Below are positions 34,960-43,540 of a stretch of DNA of 64,000 nt, piece after piece. The notes under the pieces are model-generated. The model had not been told where the DNA came from and ran no database searches. It was given only the letters and a program-made list of their open reading frames with translations. A program made the translations under genes and the position numbers. The stretch spans positions 162,494-226,493 of the forward strand of contig JAKLIW010000004.1 in NCBI GenBank assembly GCA_022709425.1, read 5' to 3'. This stretch comes from a bacterium (lineage in GTDB: Bacteria > UBP6 > UBA1177 > JAKLFG01). Position 1 is the first letter of the stretch, and the number at the start of each line of letters is the position of its first letter.

Positions 34960-35876
34960 TGAATAAGTACGATGTCGCGATAGTCGGCGGCGGCCCGGCG
35001 GGGATGACCGCCGCGATCTACACCGGCCGCGCGATGCTCAAGACCGTCATTATCGAGAAGGCGGTCGCGGGCGGCCTGATGGCGCTCACCGACAAACTGG
35101 AGAATGTCCCCGGCTTCGATTCCATCGGCGGCGGCGAATTGGCCGATAAGATGCTTCAGCAGGCGACCAAATTCGGCGCCGGGATCATGATGGCCGAGGT
35201 GGCGAAGGTCGAAAAGAAGGGCGATCTGTTCCTCCTCCACACCGATAACGGCGAAGTGACGGCGCGTACCGTCATCTGGGCCGCCGGCTCGTCGCCGCGT
35301 AAAGTGGGCGTGCCGGGCGAGATGGAATACATCGGCCGCGGCGTTTCCTACTGCGCCGTGTGCGACGCCGCGTTCTACCGCGATCTGCGGGTGGCGGTCA
35401 TCGGCGGGGGCGATTCGTCGCTCAAGGAGGCGCTCTACCTGACCCGTTTCGCCTCCGAAGTGCTCATCATTCACCGCCGCAACGAATTCCGCGCCGAGAA
35501 GATCATTCAGGACGAGGTGCGCAAGCATCCCAAGATAAAACTCATCCTTGAATCGGTCGTCGAGAAGATAACGGGGAAGGATTTCGTCGAATCGGTCACG
35601 GTGAAGAATGTCAAAAGCGGCGTGCTTTCCGACCATCCGGTCGACGGCGTGTTCGTCTTTGTCGGCTACACCCCCCATGTCGAGGCGGTCAAAGAGCTCG
35701 TGACGCTCGCTCCGACGGGCCGCATCCAGCTCCTTCCTGACGGCACCACCGGCACGCCGGGGCTCTTCGCGGCGGGCGATGTGGTGGAAAAACTGGTCTA
35801 TCAGGTCGCGACGGCGATCGGCTGCGGCGCATCGGCCGCCACCGCCGTCGAGCACTACCTCTCAACGCATAAATAA
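34959..35876 (+). CDS. trxB: Thioredoxin-disulfide reductase family flavoprotein
   Basis: This 305-residue FAD/NADPH enzyme reduces thioredoxin or a related thiol protein. FAD site GGGPAGMTAAIYTGRA (10-25), redox pair CAVC (132-135), NADPH site VIGGGDSSLKEA and the C-terminal GLFAAGDV are all present. The length fits low-molecular-weight TrxB. It is translationally coupled to argF (TAATG), an unusual partner. Because the family includes ferredoxin-dependent and orphan members, the exact electron donor is uncertain. Confidence 0.88.
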   Translation: MNKYDVAIVGGGPAGMTAAIYTGRAMLKTVIIEKAVAGGLMALTDKLENVPGFDSIGGGELADKMLQQATKFGAGIMMAEVAKVEKKGDLFLLHTDNGEVTARTVIWAAGSSPRKVGVPGEMEYIGRGVSYCAVCDAAFYRDLRVAVIGGGDSSLKEALYLTRFASEVLIIHRRNEFRAEKIIQDEVRKHPKIKLILESVVEKITGKDFVESVTVKNVKSGVLSDHPVDGVFVFVGYTPHVEAVKELVTLAPTGRIQLLPDGTTGTPGLFAAGDVVEKLVYQVATAIGCGASAATAVEHYLSTHK

Positions 35877-35883
35877 TTCGGTA

Positions 35884-36477
35884 TTATTTCTTATCCAGAT
35901 AGGCGAGCAACCGTTCGGTGGCGAACTCTATTTCCCCCGCCGCGCGGTCGGCCCGGTAGAGGACATAGCGGTAGACGATCAGCGACGGGATAGCCACCGA
36001 CAATCCGGCGGCGGTGGTGAGGAGCGCCTCCCAGATACCCGACGCGAGTACCAGCGGGTTGCCCCCCATATCGGAGAAGCGGGTGAATATCTTGATCATC
36101 CCGAAGACGGTGCCGAGCAGTCCCAGCAGGGGCGATATCGTCGCCATGACGCCCGGTATCGTCACCCAGCGGTAGATCGAACCGCCCAGCCGTTTGGCAT
36201 GGATGCCGGTCATCCGGGCGGTATCGGCCGCCGCGTCGTCGGAGAGCACCTGCCGCATGAGCTGTGAAAGGAAATCGTCCCGTTTCTGCGCCTCGGCCAG
36301 CATCGCCTCGCGGGTCCCGTTCTGGGCGATGTGGAGGTAGAGTTCGAGGCTCGGCGTCACCCGCGAACGGCGGAGCGCCCAGAGCCGCTCGAACAGGGCG
36401 GCCAGACTGATGATGGAACAGAGGAAGATGGGGTACATCAGTATCCCGCCTTTCTCCATGATCTCGGCGAATGTCAT
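35884..36477 (-). CDS. exbB: MotA/TolQ/ExbB proton channel family protein
   Basis: This is a 197-residue inner-membrane protein with three membrane segments (about 15-35, 110-140, 150-180). The channel block TIPGVMATISPLLGLLGTVFG ... WEALLTTAAGLSVAIP is typical of ExbB/TolQ, which use proton flow to energise outer-membrane transport. The ATG at 36477 has GGAGAG 8 nt upstream; an ATG five codons earlier is weaker. It converges with trxB, 7 bp apart. No exbD or tonB lies beside it, so its partner must be elsewhere. Confidence 0.88.
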   Translation of the reverse strand: MTFAEIMEKGGILMYPIFLCSIISLAALFERLWALRRSRVTPSLELYLHIAQNGTREAMLAEAQKRDDFLSQLMRQVLSDDAAADTARMTGIHAKRLGGSIYRWVTIPGVMATISPLLGLLGTVFGMIKIFTRFSDMGGNPLVLASGIWEALLTTAAGLSVAIPSLIVYRYVLYRADRAAGEIEFATERLLAYLDKK

Positions 36478-36555
36478 CGGCGCGCTCTCCATCGTAGTTC
36501 CGCCCCGTTATAGACCGAACGGGGGCGGAAGGCAAAAAAAATCAACATCCGCTCC

Positions 36556-36712
36556 GTAGGGGCGCGCCAACGGCACGCCCTAAAATCGACACCCCCGCAC
36601 GCCCCCTGCATCAGGGGGCCTTCCGATCCCAGCCTCCCTGTCGCAGGGAGGTGGCGCGTAGCGACGGAGGGTGTTGAGATGGGTTCAGGGCGTCCCGTTG
36701 GGGCGCCCCTAC
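36556..36712. repeat. Palindromic dispersed element with 25-bp inverted arms
   Basis: The left arm 36556-36580 (GTAGGGGCGCGCCAACGGCA plus CGCCC) and the right arm 36688-36712 are reverse complements with a few mismatches. The 107 bp between them hold two smaller hairpins (CCCCCTGCATCAGGGGG and CTCCCTGTCGCAGGGAG). The same arms recur at 38386-38454, and the right arm at 44360-44385. The intergenic region 36478-36786 contains nothing else recognisable. Confidence 0.8.
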
Positions 36713-36786
36713 CAGTCGGTGTTTTCTTGTGTTTGCCTTTGTATTTGGTTATTCTTTCTCCTCTATTTCGTTGACACGGGGGTCCC

Positions 36787-38373
36787 ATGCGTAACGCGCT
36801 TCTGGTGCTGATGATATTCCTCTTCGCCGTTCCGCTCGCCGCCGGGGAACAGAAGAAGAAGGTCGCCGTGATCGACCTCATCGACGATTCGGCCACCATC
36901 GACGCCGCGGTGCTCGACCGCGCCACCCAGTACCTCTGGGACCGCGTGGTGGCGTCCAACGCCTTCGTGGTCATCGCCCGCGACCGCCAGAAAGAGGCGG
37001 TGCTGGTCCTGCGGAAGGAATCGTTCAAGGAATGCTACGACAAGACCTGCAACATACAACTGGCCCAGCGCCTCTCGGCCGACACCATGCTCGAAACGCG
37101 CGTATCCTATTTCGGCGGCCAGTACACCCTCTCGATGAGTCTCACCGATCTGGCCAAAGTGGCGGCCGACCGCGGCCAGACCGCCCCGTTCGACGGCTCC
37201 GAGGCGGGACTCAAAGCGGCGATCGACGCGCTCGTCGCCAAACTGACCGGCTTTTCCGAAACGGCGGTGGGGGAGGCGAGCGACTGGCGCGCGGCGGGAC
37301 AGGAACTGGTCATCGTCGAATTCAAAAGCGCCACCCCGCAGGCGGCGGTATCGGTCGACGGGAAACTCCTCTGCACCGCCCTCCCGTGCCGCAAGAACCT
37401 GACCAAAGGGAAACATACGGTGCTTTTACAGGCGCCTCACTATCTTGAGAACACCGAGGAACTGACCGTCGTCGGCCCTGTCACGCTGGAACGGGAACTC
37501 AATCCCGACTTCGCCCTCATCACCGTCGGCACCATCCCCGACGGCCTGTCGGTCGAAGTGGACCGCAAACCGGCCGGGGTGACCCCGATGACCATGCGGG
37601 TCCCGCCGGGACTCCACCGCGTCACCGTCAATTCGCCCTGCCACCTCCAGAAAGGGCTCGAATTCGCCGTGAAGCGCGGCGAAGAGCGGCGCGTGGACCT
37701 TGTCCCCGAAACGCGCAAAGCGGGGCTGTCGGTCATATCGGAGGACGCATCCGGCAACGCCGTCCCGGCTCCCGTCATCGTCGACGGCGTCGAAGTGGGC
37801 AAGGCCCCCGGCAGTTTCACCGTGCCGCTGTGCAGTAAAAAGATCGCCGTCATCATCTCGGAGAGCGATAAATACGAGGCCGACCTCAACCTTCAGGAGA
37901 ATAAGACCGATCAGATACGGGCCACCCTCAGAGGGGAACTCGACGCCGTCGCGCAGGAGGGTCACGACAAGTCCAAAGAGTTCGCGGCCGACAAAAAAGC
38001 GCCCGAAATGCGCCGTCCCTACCTTTACCACGGGGCGGGGATACTCGGCGCCGGGATGCTGGTGGCCATCGGCGGCACCGGGTTGGTGGTCGCCGCCATC
38101 GATAAGTTCGACGACTACCAGACCATGACCGCGCCCTCGGCGGTGGCCAAAGAGATGGTGAAGCCCGGCTTCGACAGCGATGCCTACCAGCGGACGACCG
38201 ACAAGGTCTACAAGGATGCCGAGACCCTTGAATACGGCGGCATCGCGATGTTCGCCGTGGGGGGCGCGGCGATAGTGACCGGCATCGTGCTGATGGCGCT
38301 CACCGAAGAGGTCCCCGTGCAGGCGGCCGTGACCCCGAATGGCGTCTATATCGGATGGAGGGGGGAATGGTGA
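36787..38373 (+). CDS. Exported PEGA-domain protein with C-terminal membrane segments
   Basis: This is a 528-residue protein. A signal peptide (1-19) is followed by a domain (about 25-160, KKKVAVIDLIDDSATIDAAV ... CYDKTCNIQLAQRLSADTML) like those that sense or modulate envelope assembly (CsgG/LpoB-like fold). Then come several PEGA-type beta repeats (for example LITVGTIPDGLSVEVDRKPA; 180-400), which bind cell-wall glycans in related proteins. Two hydrophobic segments lie near residues 417-438 and 478-500. It is probably an envelope protein anchored near its C-terminus. Its stop overlaps the next start by one base. Confidence 0.8.
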   Translation: MRNALLVLMIFLFAVPLAAGEQKKKVAVIDLIDDSATIDAAVLDRATQYLWDRVVASNAFVVIARDRQKEAVLVLRKESFKECYDKTCNIQLAQRLSADTMLETRVSYFGGQYTLSMSLTDLAKVAADRGQTAPFDGSEAGLKAAIDALVAKLTGFSETAVGEASDWRAAGQELVIVEFKSATPQAAVSVDGKLLCTALPCRKNLTKGKHTVLLQAPHYLENTEELTVVGPVTLERELNPDFALITVGTIPDGLSVEVDRKPAGVTPMTMRVPPGLHRVTVNSPCHLQKGLEFAVKRGEERRVDLVPETRKAGLSVISEDASGNAVPAPVIVDGVEVGKAPGSFTVPLCSKKIAVIISESDKYEADLNLQENKTDQIRATLRGELDAVAQEGHDKSKEFAADKKAPEMRRPYLYHGAGILGAGMLVAIGGTGLVVAAIDKFDDYQTMTAPSAVAKEMVKPGFDSDAYQRTTDKVYKDAETLEYGGIAMFAVGGAAIVTGIVLMALTEEVPVQAAVTPNGVYIGWRGEW

Positions 38374-41060
38374 TGAAACCGAATCGTAGGGGCGCGCCAA
38401 CGGCACGCCCGGATTTCGATAACCGCACGGGCGTCCCGATGGGATCGCCCCTACAGGTCGGTTTGTTTTTCCTGTTTATTATATTCGCGTTCATCGGGTG
38501 TGATCATCCGGAGCGGGTGGATATCGGGGCGTTGGTCGAGGCGTTACAGTCGCTCGATCATGATGTGGCGGTGGATGGCGACGAGATAAATACCGATGAT
38601 GATGGGGTTGTGTGCGAGGAGGGGGAGAAGGTCTGTGAGGGGAATTGGGTGATGCGGTGCGAGGGGGGCGGGTTCGTGCAGTTCGAGGAGTGTGTGGACT
38701 GCGGGGCGCTCTGTCAGTGTGCGGAGTCGGCGGGGAATGCGTGGTGTGAGCACACCGATCCGGGCCCGGATGATGCGGATATGGCCGATAAGGATGTGGT
38801 TGAGGCGGAGGTGGACGAAGACTTGGTGGAGGCGGACTTGTCAGCCGAAGCCGAAGCAGAAGTTGATGATGACTCGTCAGCCGAAGCCGAAGCGGAGGCT
38901 GATGTGGTGACGGATATCGATATTGTGATGCAGAGCAATGTGATTTGCTCGGGTCAAACGAAGTGTTATGATAACACTGCAGAAATAACCTGCCCGGCCG
39001 AAGGGAGTGATTATTACGGACAGGATGCGCAATACGTGACATTAGATTACTGTGTGTCGCGTGACTACACGGTCACGGGAACGATACCAGAAGAGATCGT
39101 GATAGACAATAACACCGGATTGGAGTGGCAGAGAACGCTTCCGGCGACTTACGATGGGTGTACGGGCGGTGGTCCCGTTGGCAAACTTTGTGGTTTGCAG
39201 GAAGCACAGGATTATTGCGCAAACCTTTCTTATGGTAGCTTTAACGATTGGCGACTTCCGACAAGAAAAGAATTGACGACACTGGCTGACTATGGTCAAG
39301 ATTCTCCTGCCATAGATTCTTCAGTATTTCCAAATACTCCAGCAGAATATTTTTGGACTGACTCTTCGTTGGTGAGTGACTCTGTGGCGTGGTGGTTTGT
39401 TGTTTTTTCAGATGGGTATATTGGTACATTTGATAAGACGGGAAGCGTTGCCAGAGTACGATGCGTGAGAGGGGCCGCCCTGTCAGCTCATCTTTTTTCT
39501 GAATCTACTATCGAAGATAAAATTGCGGTTGTTGATCATTCTGCTGGGCTGACATGGACAAAGGAAGAGAGTGCTACGGCACTTACATGGCAGGCGGCGC
39601 TTAGTTATTGCGAAGACCTTTCTTATGCAGGTAGCGCGAATTGGCGACTTCCCAACATAGAAGAGTTAATTTCGTTGGTGAATACCGATGTAAAAGAGCC
39701 TGCCAGCGATTTTCCCGGTATGGGCAGTTATTCTTTCTGGTCTTCAACATCTAAAGATGGCAGTTCAAGTGATGCGTGGATCATTTTCTTCAATACTGGC
39801 GGAGTGGCGGATGTCGCTAAAACGCAAGAACACGCGGTGCGATGTGTCCACAACGCAACTCTGACCCGCACGACCAAACAGTGGGGAAGGACGACAGGAC
39901 AATATTACGGAACCGCGGTCGTCCTAGACGCTAACGGCAATATCTTTGTGGCGGGCACAGCTTCCGGGACCCTTGATGGCAGTACAACTTCGGGTCCGAT
40001 TTTCCTAACCAAATTTACCCCTGATCTTACCAAGGAATGGACGAAACAGTGGGGTTCCGGTGTGGAGGCGTGGAGCCATGGCGCGGCGGTTGACAGCGGT
40101 GGCAATATATATGTAACCGGCACTGCGCGGGGCGATTTCGACGGCAACACTCAGATAGGCGGGGATGACATCTTCCTAACTAGATGGAATGCCAACGGTA
40201 CCAAGGCGTGGAGCAAATTGTTGGGCACAACCTCTACAAGTTCCATGTACGAAGAGGGATATGCTATTGCCATAAACAACAGCGATGAAATTTTCACCTC
40301 CGGCGATGTCGGAGCCTCCATTGACGGAGGCACTTATATTGGCAACTACGATGTGTTTTTGGGCAAGTATCTGGGCGATGGCGAGAAGCAGTGGATAAAA
40401 CAGTATGGGACCGATGATTGGGATATTACCTACTCGATGGCGCAGGACAATGCTGGCAATCTCTATATGGTTGGGTCGACCAGAGGTTCGCTTTCCGGCT
40501 ATACCAATGCCGGCGCCGATGATCTCTTCCTCATGAAAACCAGCGGCTCGGGAATCGAATCATGGCATCGAGAATGGGGAACCAGCGGCGTGGATAGAGC
40601 ATGGGGTGTTGCCGTTGACAGCAACGACAACATCTATGTGACCGGGGAAACCGGTGGCGATCTCGATGGGAACACCTCTGCCGGAAATAGCGACATCTTT
40701 TTAACCAAGTGGAATTCGGATGGTACGAAAGCGTGGACAAAGCAGTGGGGCAACGACCAACCAGATACAGGCTCTGCCGTGGTCGTAGATAAAAATGGAT
40801 TCATATTTGTGACCGGAGCGGCAAATGGTTCTCTTGACGGGAACCCGGATGCCGGAGCAGGAGATGTTTTTCTCACAAAGTGGTCCCCCAGCGGAACGAA
40901 GATATGGACCAAACAGTGGGGATCGAGCGGCAACGATTGGGGCAGGGCTATGGCTATAGACGATAATGGAAAGATTTTTATTACGGGTTCGTCCGGTGGG
41001 CTGATTGACGGGAACCTCGATTCGGACAACACAGATATTTTCTTGAGTGTCTTTGAATAA
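38373..41060 (+). CDS. Large lipoprotein: Cys/acidic linker, two DUF1566 domains, SBBP-like propeller
   Basis: This is an 895-residue lipoprotein. The ATG at 38373 has a strong GGAGGGGGG 8 nt upstream and overlaps the previous stop. The hydrophobic core LFFLFIIFAFIGC puts the lipid Cys at 43, so about 30 residues precede it, and these are encoded by the dispersed palindrome at 38386-38454. A Cys-rich segment and an Ala/Asp/Glu linker (to about 190) follow. Two Lcl/DUF1566 domains come next (DWRLPTRKELTTL, NWRLPNIEELISL; about 225-490). The last 400 residues are eight or so beta-propeller repeats with GNIYVTGxAxGxLDGNT...DIFLTKWNxxGTKxWTKQWG. DUF1566 and SBBP-like proteins are surface proteins of unknown ligand. 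Composition shifts to AT-rich after about 39000. Confidence 0.85.
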   Translation: MKPNRRGAPTARPDFDNRTGVPMGSPLQVGLFFLFIIFAFIGCDHPERVDIGALVEALQSLDHDVAVDGDEINTDDDGVVCEEGEKVCEGNWVMRCEGGGFVQFEECVDCGALCQCAESAGNAWCEHTDPGPDDADMADKDVVEAEVDEDLVEADLSAEAEAEVDDDSSAEAEAEADVVTDIDIVMQSNVICSGQTKCYDNTAEITCPAEGSDYYGQDAQYVTLDYCVSRDYTVTGTIPEEIVIDNNTGLEWQRTLPATYDGCTGGGPVGKLCGLQEAQDYCANLSYGSFNDWRLPTRKELTTLADYGQDSPAIDSSVFPNTPAEYFWTDSSLVSDSVAWWFVVFSDGYIGTFDKTGSVARVRCVRGAALSAHLFSESTIEDKIAVVDHSAGLTWTKEESATALTWQAALSYCEDLSYAGSANWRLPNIEELISLVNTDVKEPASDFPGMGSYSFWSSTSKDGSSSDAWIIFFNTGGVADVAKTQEHAVRCVHNATLTRTTKQWGRTTGQYYGTAVVLDANGNIFVAGTASGTLDGSTTSGPIFLTKFTPDLTKEWTKQWGSGVEAWSHGAAVDSGGNIYVTGTARGDFDGNTQIGGDDIFLTRWNANGTKAWSKLLGTTSTSSMYEEGYAIAINNSDEIFTSGDVGASIDGGTYIGNYDVFLGKYLGDGEKQWIKQYGTDDWDITYSMAQDNAGNLYMVGSTRGSLSGYTNAGADDLFLMKTSGSGIESWHREWGTSGVDRAWGVAVDSNDNIYVTGETGGDLDGNTSAGNSDIFLTKWNSDGTKAWTKQWGNDQPDTGSAVVVDKNGFIFVTGAANGSLDGNPDAGAGDVFLTKWSPSGTKIWTKQWGSSGNDWGRAMAIDDNGKIFITGSSGGLIDGNLDSDNTDIFLSVFE
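38386..38454. repeat. Palindromic dispersed element inside a coding start
   Basis: Left arm 38386-38410 is identical to 36556-36580. Right arm 38429-38454 is close to its reverse complement, with a loop of 18 nt. The element lies wholly in the first 27 codons of the 38373 gene. Confidence 0.85.
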
Positions 41061-41099
41061 AGAATGTGTGTTTTGAAGGGAAAGAGATAACGGTGTTTT

Positions 41100-41903
41100 A
41101 TGTCTATTAGCGATTTGAACTTTGCCCATCTTTCCTGCGCGGAATTCAAGAGACAACTAATAGAAATTGTTGACGAGCTAGACTTGATAACTCTTCAGGT
41201 AAGGCTTGTTAGAACAAAGAACGAAACTGATTTTTCTCCTAACGACATAAGAAGAACCACATACAGCAAATTAGAGCCAATATTGTCTTTTTCAAAAATA
41301 AGTCTTTACCACATACACAACGATTTGCTAGATGATAACTATTGGGCAAAAATGTATCGCAACAATGATGACCTTGACGATGAGATTCGGAAAATGGCAT
41401 TGCTTAGCTATTACAAGGTTGCTAAAAATGCGTTTGTTATATCTCTTTTTGCGAGTTTAGAGCACATGCTTCGAGCTGTATTTAAAGAGAGAAATGAAAA
41501 GAAGTATGAGAAGATAAAAAATATTGTGTCCTTGTGCGAACAGTTTCTTAAAGAGTTTGGCGTGTTGGAATTCGGGCCACTAAGGCGGGGCGCAGAAATA
41601 CATAAGAATCAGAATGCGATTGAGTTTATAAGACTTCTATCTTTGTTAAGAAATCTTCAACACAACACAGGTGTTTATGCTCCCTTAAGGAGTGGTGAAC
41701 CTCCTCAGAAAATTATTCATTGCGGCAGAGAGTATGATTTTATCGAAGGCGTGGTGCCCAAATATGGTGGATGGTTTGACAACTGTCGCTACATGGAAGA
41801 TGCTCTTGTTTTTATAGACACATTGATAGATGCCACCCTTCGATTAGATATGAAAAAGCAAATAGTTGATCCAACATATAATGAGATGGCAACCACCCCA
41901 TGA
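41100..41903 (+). CDS. HEPN-like protein of unknown function
   Basis: This is a 267-residue helical protein with no signal peptide. FASLEHMLRAVFKERN (117-132) followed by LLRNLQHNTGVY (182-193) matches the RNxxHNxG form found in several HEPN or abortive-infection-like families (for example LRNTIHNNG). It has AT-rich composition unlike the GC-rich core genes, no obvious Shine-Dalgarno sequence and weak codon adaptation, so horizontal origin is likely. It stands alone between the large lipoprotein and a 27-bp tandem repeat. Whether it is an RNase or an inactive HEPN cannot be told from sequence. Confidence 0.55.
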   Translation: MSISDLNFAHLSCAEFKRQLIEIVDELDLITLQVRLVRTKNETDFSPNDIRRTTYSKLEPILSFSKISLYHIHNDLLDDNYWAKMYRNNDDLDDEIRKMALLSYYKVAKNAFVISLFASLEHMLRAVFKERNEKKYEKIKNIVSLCEQFLKEFGVLEFGPLRRGAEIHKNQNAIEFIRLLSLLRNLQHNTGVYAPLRSGEPPQKIIHCGREYDFIEGVVPKYGGWFDNCRYMEDALVFIDTLIDATLRLDMKKQIVDPTYNEMATTP

Positions 41904-41918
41904 CCGACTTAGTAAGAG

Positions 41919-41972
41919 TAAGAGGGGTCAGTCCTCGATATTCAATAAGAGGGGTCAGTCCTCGATATTCAA
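41919..41972. repeat. Perfect tandem duplication of a 27-bp unit
   Basis: Two identical 27-bp copies (41919-41945 and 41946-41972) contain AGAGGGGTCAGTCCTCGATA. The GGGGTCAG...TC core resembles sequences often found beside REP-associated tyrosine transposase genes; no such gene is present here. The stretch 41904-42059 has no other feature. Confidence 0.8.
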
Positions 41973-42059
41973 GATTTGACGGTTTGGATTGACAAAAAAT
42001 TCTGCGAACAGTACCCTGACTCCGGCAACAGGTAGAAAATAGAATTGAAGGTGTGATCC

Positions 42060-42161
42060 ATGACCCGCGCACAATTCACCGACTTCAACGGCACCCGCCT
42101 GCTGATCACCGACCTCTCCGGCGCCCCCGACGAAGCAATGGAATGGATGAAGGAAGTATAA
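42060..42161 (+). CDS. Very short ORF upstream of the cupin gene, possible gene remnant
   Basis: Thirty-three codons read MTRAQFTDFNGTRLLITDLS and on to MKEV, then TAA, 12 bp before the cupin start. GAAGGTG lies 6 nt before the ATG. The codon use is host-like and GC-rich. The sequence could be the start of a longer STAS-like or regulatory protein now shortened, or a translated leader. No family was recognised with confidence. Confidence 0.35.
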   Translation: MTRAQFTDFNGTRLLITDLSGAPDEAMEWMKEV

Positions 42162-42173
42162 CGGAGGACCCTC

Positions 42174-42524
42174 ATGCAGAAGAAAGCCGCAGTGAAAAGC
42201 AAAAAGAACCCGCTCATCGGCAAGGTGCTCAAGGCGGCCGACATCGTCGCCTACGGCATCGGTGCGGTATCGAGCCGCACCCTCATCGACCGCAAGACCG
42301 GCACGGTGACCTTCTTCGCCTTCGACAAAGGCGAGGGGCTGTCGGAACACGTCGCCCCGTTCGACGCGATGGTCCAGATCATCGACGGCGCGGCGCTCAT
42401 CACCATCGAAGGGAAGCCCTTCACGGTGAAGAAAGGGGAATTCATCATCATGCCCGCCGGGAAGGTCCACGCCCTGCGCGCGGTGAAGAAGTTCAAGATG
42501 GCGCTCATCATGATACGGGGGTGA
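42174..42524 (+). CDS. Cupin-domain protein
   Basis: This is a 116-residue small cupin. The barrel motif GEGLSEHVAPFDAMVQIIDG and then EFIIMPAGKVHALRAVKKFK carry the usual metal ligands (one His of the first motif and H near PAGKVHAL). The first motif has only one His (EHVAPF), so metal binding may be partial. Such proteins act as small-molecule binding or isomerase domains, otherwise unassigned. GGAGG lies 8 nt before the ATG. The rhodanese-like gene follows at once, and the two are probably co-transcribed. Confidence 0.85.
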   Translation: MQKKAAVKSKKNPLIGKVLKAADIVAYGIGAVSSRTLIDRKTGTVTFFAFDKGEGLSEHVAPFDAMVQIIDGAALITIEGKPFTVKKGEFIIMPAGKVHALRAVKKFKMALIMIRG

Positions 42525-42529
42525 TGGGT

Positions 42530-42952
42530 ATGTGTCGGCGCATTTTCCTCCTCTCCCTGTTCCTCTGCGGCTCCCTTGGGGCCGCCGAGCCGACGGTCAT
42601 CACGGCGCAGGAGGCGAAGGAGAAGTTCTTCGGCAAGTCCGATGTGGTCTTCATCGACAACCGGCCCGACGCGAAATTCTGCGATGGCCGCATTCCGGGG
42701 GCGGTCAATCTGACCTACTTCGCCCCGGGCAACGCCGAGAACCGGCTGAGCAAGGAGTCGCTCAAACCGTTCGCGGGGAAGAAACTGGTGTTCTACTGCG
42801 GCGGCCATGACCGCGCGAAGCATGCGGTGGCGGCGGCCCGGTCGTGGGGGATCGACCCGAAACTGATATTCTGGCTCAAGGAGGGGTTCCCGGCGTGGGA
42901 GAAGAGGGGCTATCCGGTCCAGAAGACCGAGGATGCCTGCCCGATATTTTGA
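42530..42952 (+). CDS. Exported rhodanese-like protein
   Basis: This is a 140-residue protein with a signal peptide (MCRRIFLLSLFLCGSLGAAE) and one rhodanese domain: DVVFIDNRPDAKFCDGRIPG, then the active-site loop YCGGHDRAKHA with catalytic Cys, and FWLKEGFPAWEKRGYPV. Periplasmic rhodaneses move sulfane sulfur or sense thiols; the substrate is unknown. The ATG at 42530 is preferred (GGGGGTG 6 nt upstream) over one at 42524 that overlaps the cupin stop. It belongs to the same transcription unit as the cupin gene. Confidence 0.88.
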   Translation: MCRRIFLLSLFLCGSLGAAEPTVITAQEAKEKFFGKSDVVFIDNRPDAKFCDGRIPGAVNLTYFAPGNAENRLSKESLKPFAGKKLVFYCGGHDRAKHAVAAARSWGIDPKLIFWLKEGFPAWEKRGYPVQKTEDACPIF

Positions 42953-43010
42953 CAACCGGCGACGCCGCGGATACGATATGGCGTCACCACGGATAGGGAG
43001 GATCGCACCG

Positions 43011-43517
43011 ATGCCCGACGACATCATCATCGATATGGACGGGAACGATCAGGGGGCGGCGATGATCGCCATCCTGCAGAAACTGGGGGAGACCGAAGAG
43101 GCGGTCGCCGCGCTCTACCGCGCCTACGCAGAGGTCTGGCCGGCCGACGGTGCCTTCTGGCGGACGCTGGCCAAGACAGAGGATGGGCACCGCGCCTATA
43201 TCGGCCATGTCATCGTCATGGTGCGCGAACGGCCCGACGACTTCAGGCCGGTCCATTTCTTTTCGGTCGAGATGCTCGACACCTTCATCAAAAAGATACA
43301 GGGCCACGCGGTGATGGCCCGCGCGGGTCAGTTGAACGAGAAGCAGGCGCTCTACGAGGCGCATCAGATAGAGAATATGGCGCTCGAATCGGAGCTGGCT
43401 CTGCTGTTCAAGAGCGGCAACGCCGAATTCCTGCGGTTCTCCGCGACGATCCTTTCGGAGGAAAAAGAGCACCGCGACGCCATCCACCGCCTTATTCAGG
43501 AACGGTACCCGAAATAG
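43011..43517 (+). CDS. Rubrerythrin/ferritin-like diiron protein (putative)
   Basis: This is a 168-residue helical protein. GETEEAVAALYRAYAEVWP, KTEDGHRAYIGHV and SEEKEHRDAIHRLI place Glu and His residues in a pattern like that of rubrerythrin or ferritin-like four-helix bundles (E...ExxH). There is no rubredoxin domain. A role in peroxide or oxygen defence is inferred. The start at 43011 has GGGAGG upstream. It follows the rhodanese gene by 58 bp. Confidence 0.65.
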   Translation: MPDDIIIDMDGNDQGAAMIAILQKLGETEEAVAALYRAYAEVWPADGAFWRTLAKTEDGHRAYIGHVIVMVRERPDDFRPVHFFSVEMLDTFIKKIQGHAVMARAGQLNEKQALYEAHQIENMALESELALLFKSGNAEFLRFSATILSEEKEHRDAIHRLIQERYPK

Positions 43518-43540
43518 ATGAAGAGGAACGGAGGCATTCC

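Noticed and set aside
42053..42523. N-terminal extension of the rhodanese ORF
   Set aside because: It is the out-of-frame shadow of the cupin gene; the signal peptide starts at 42530.
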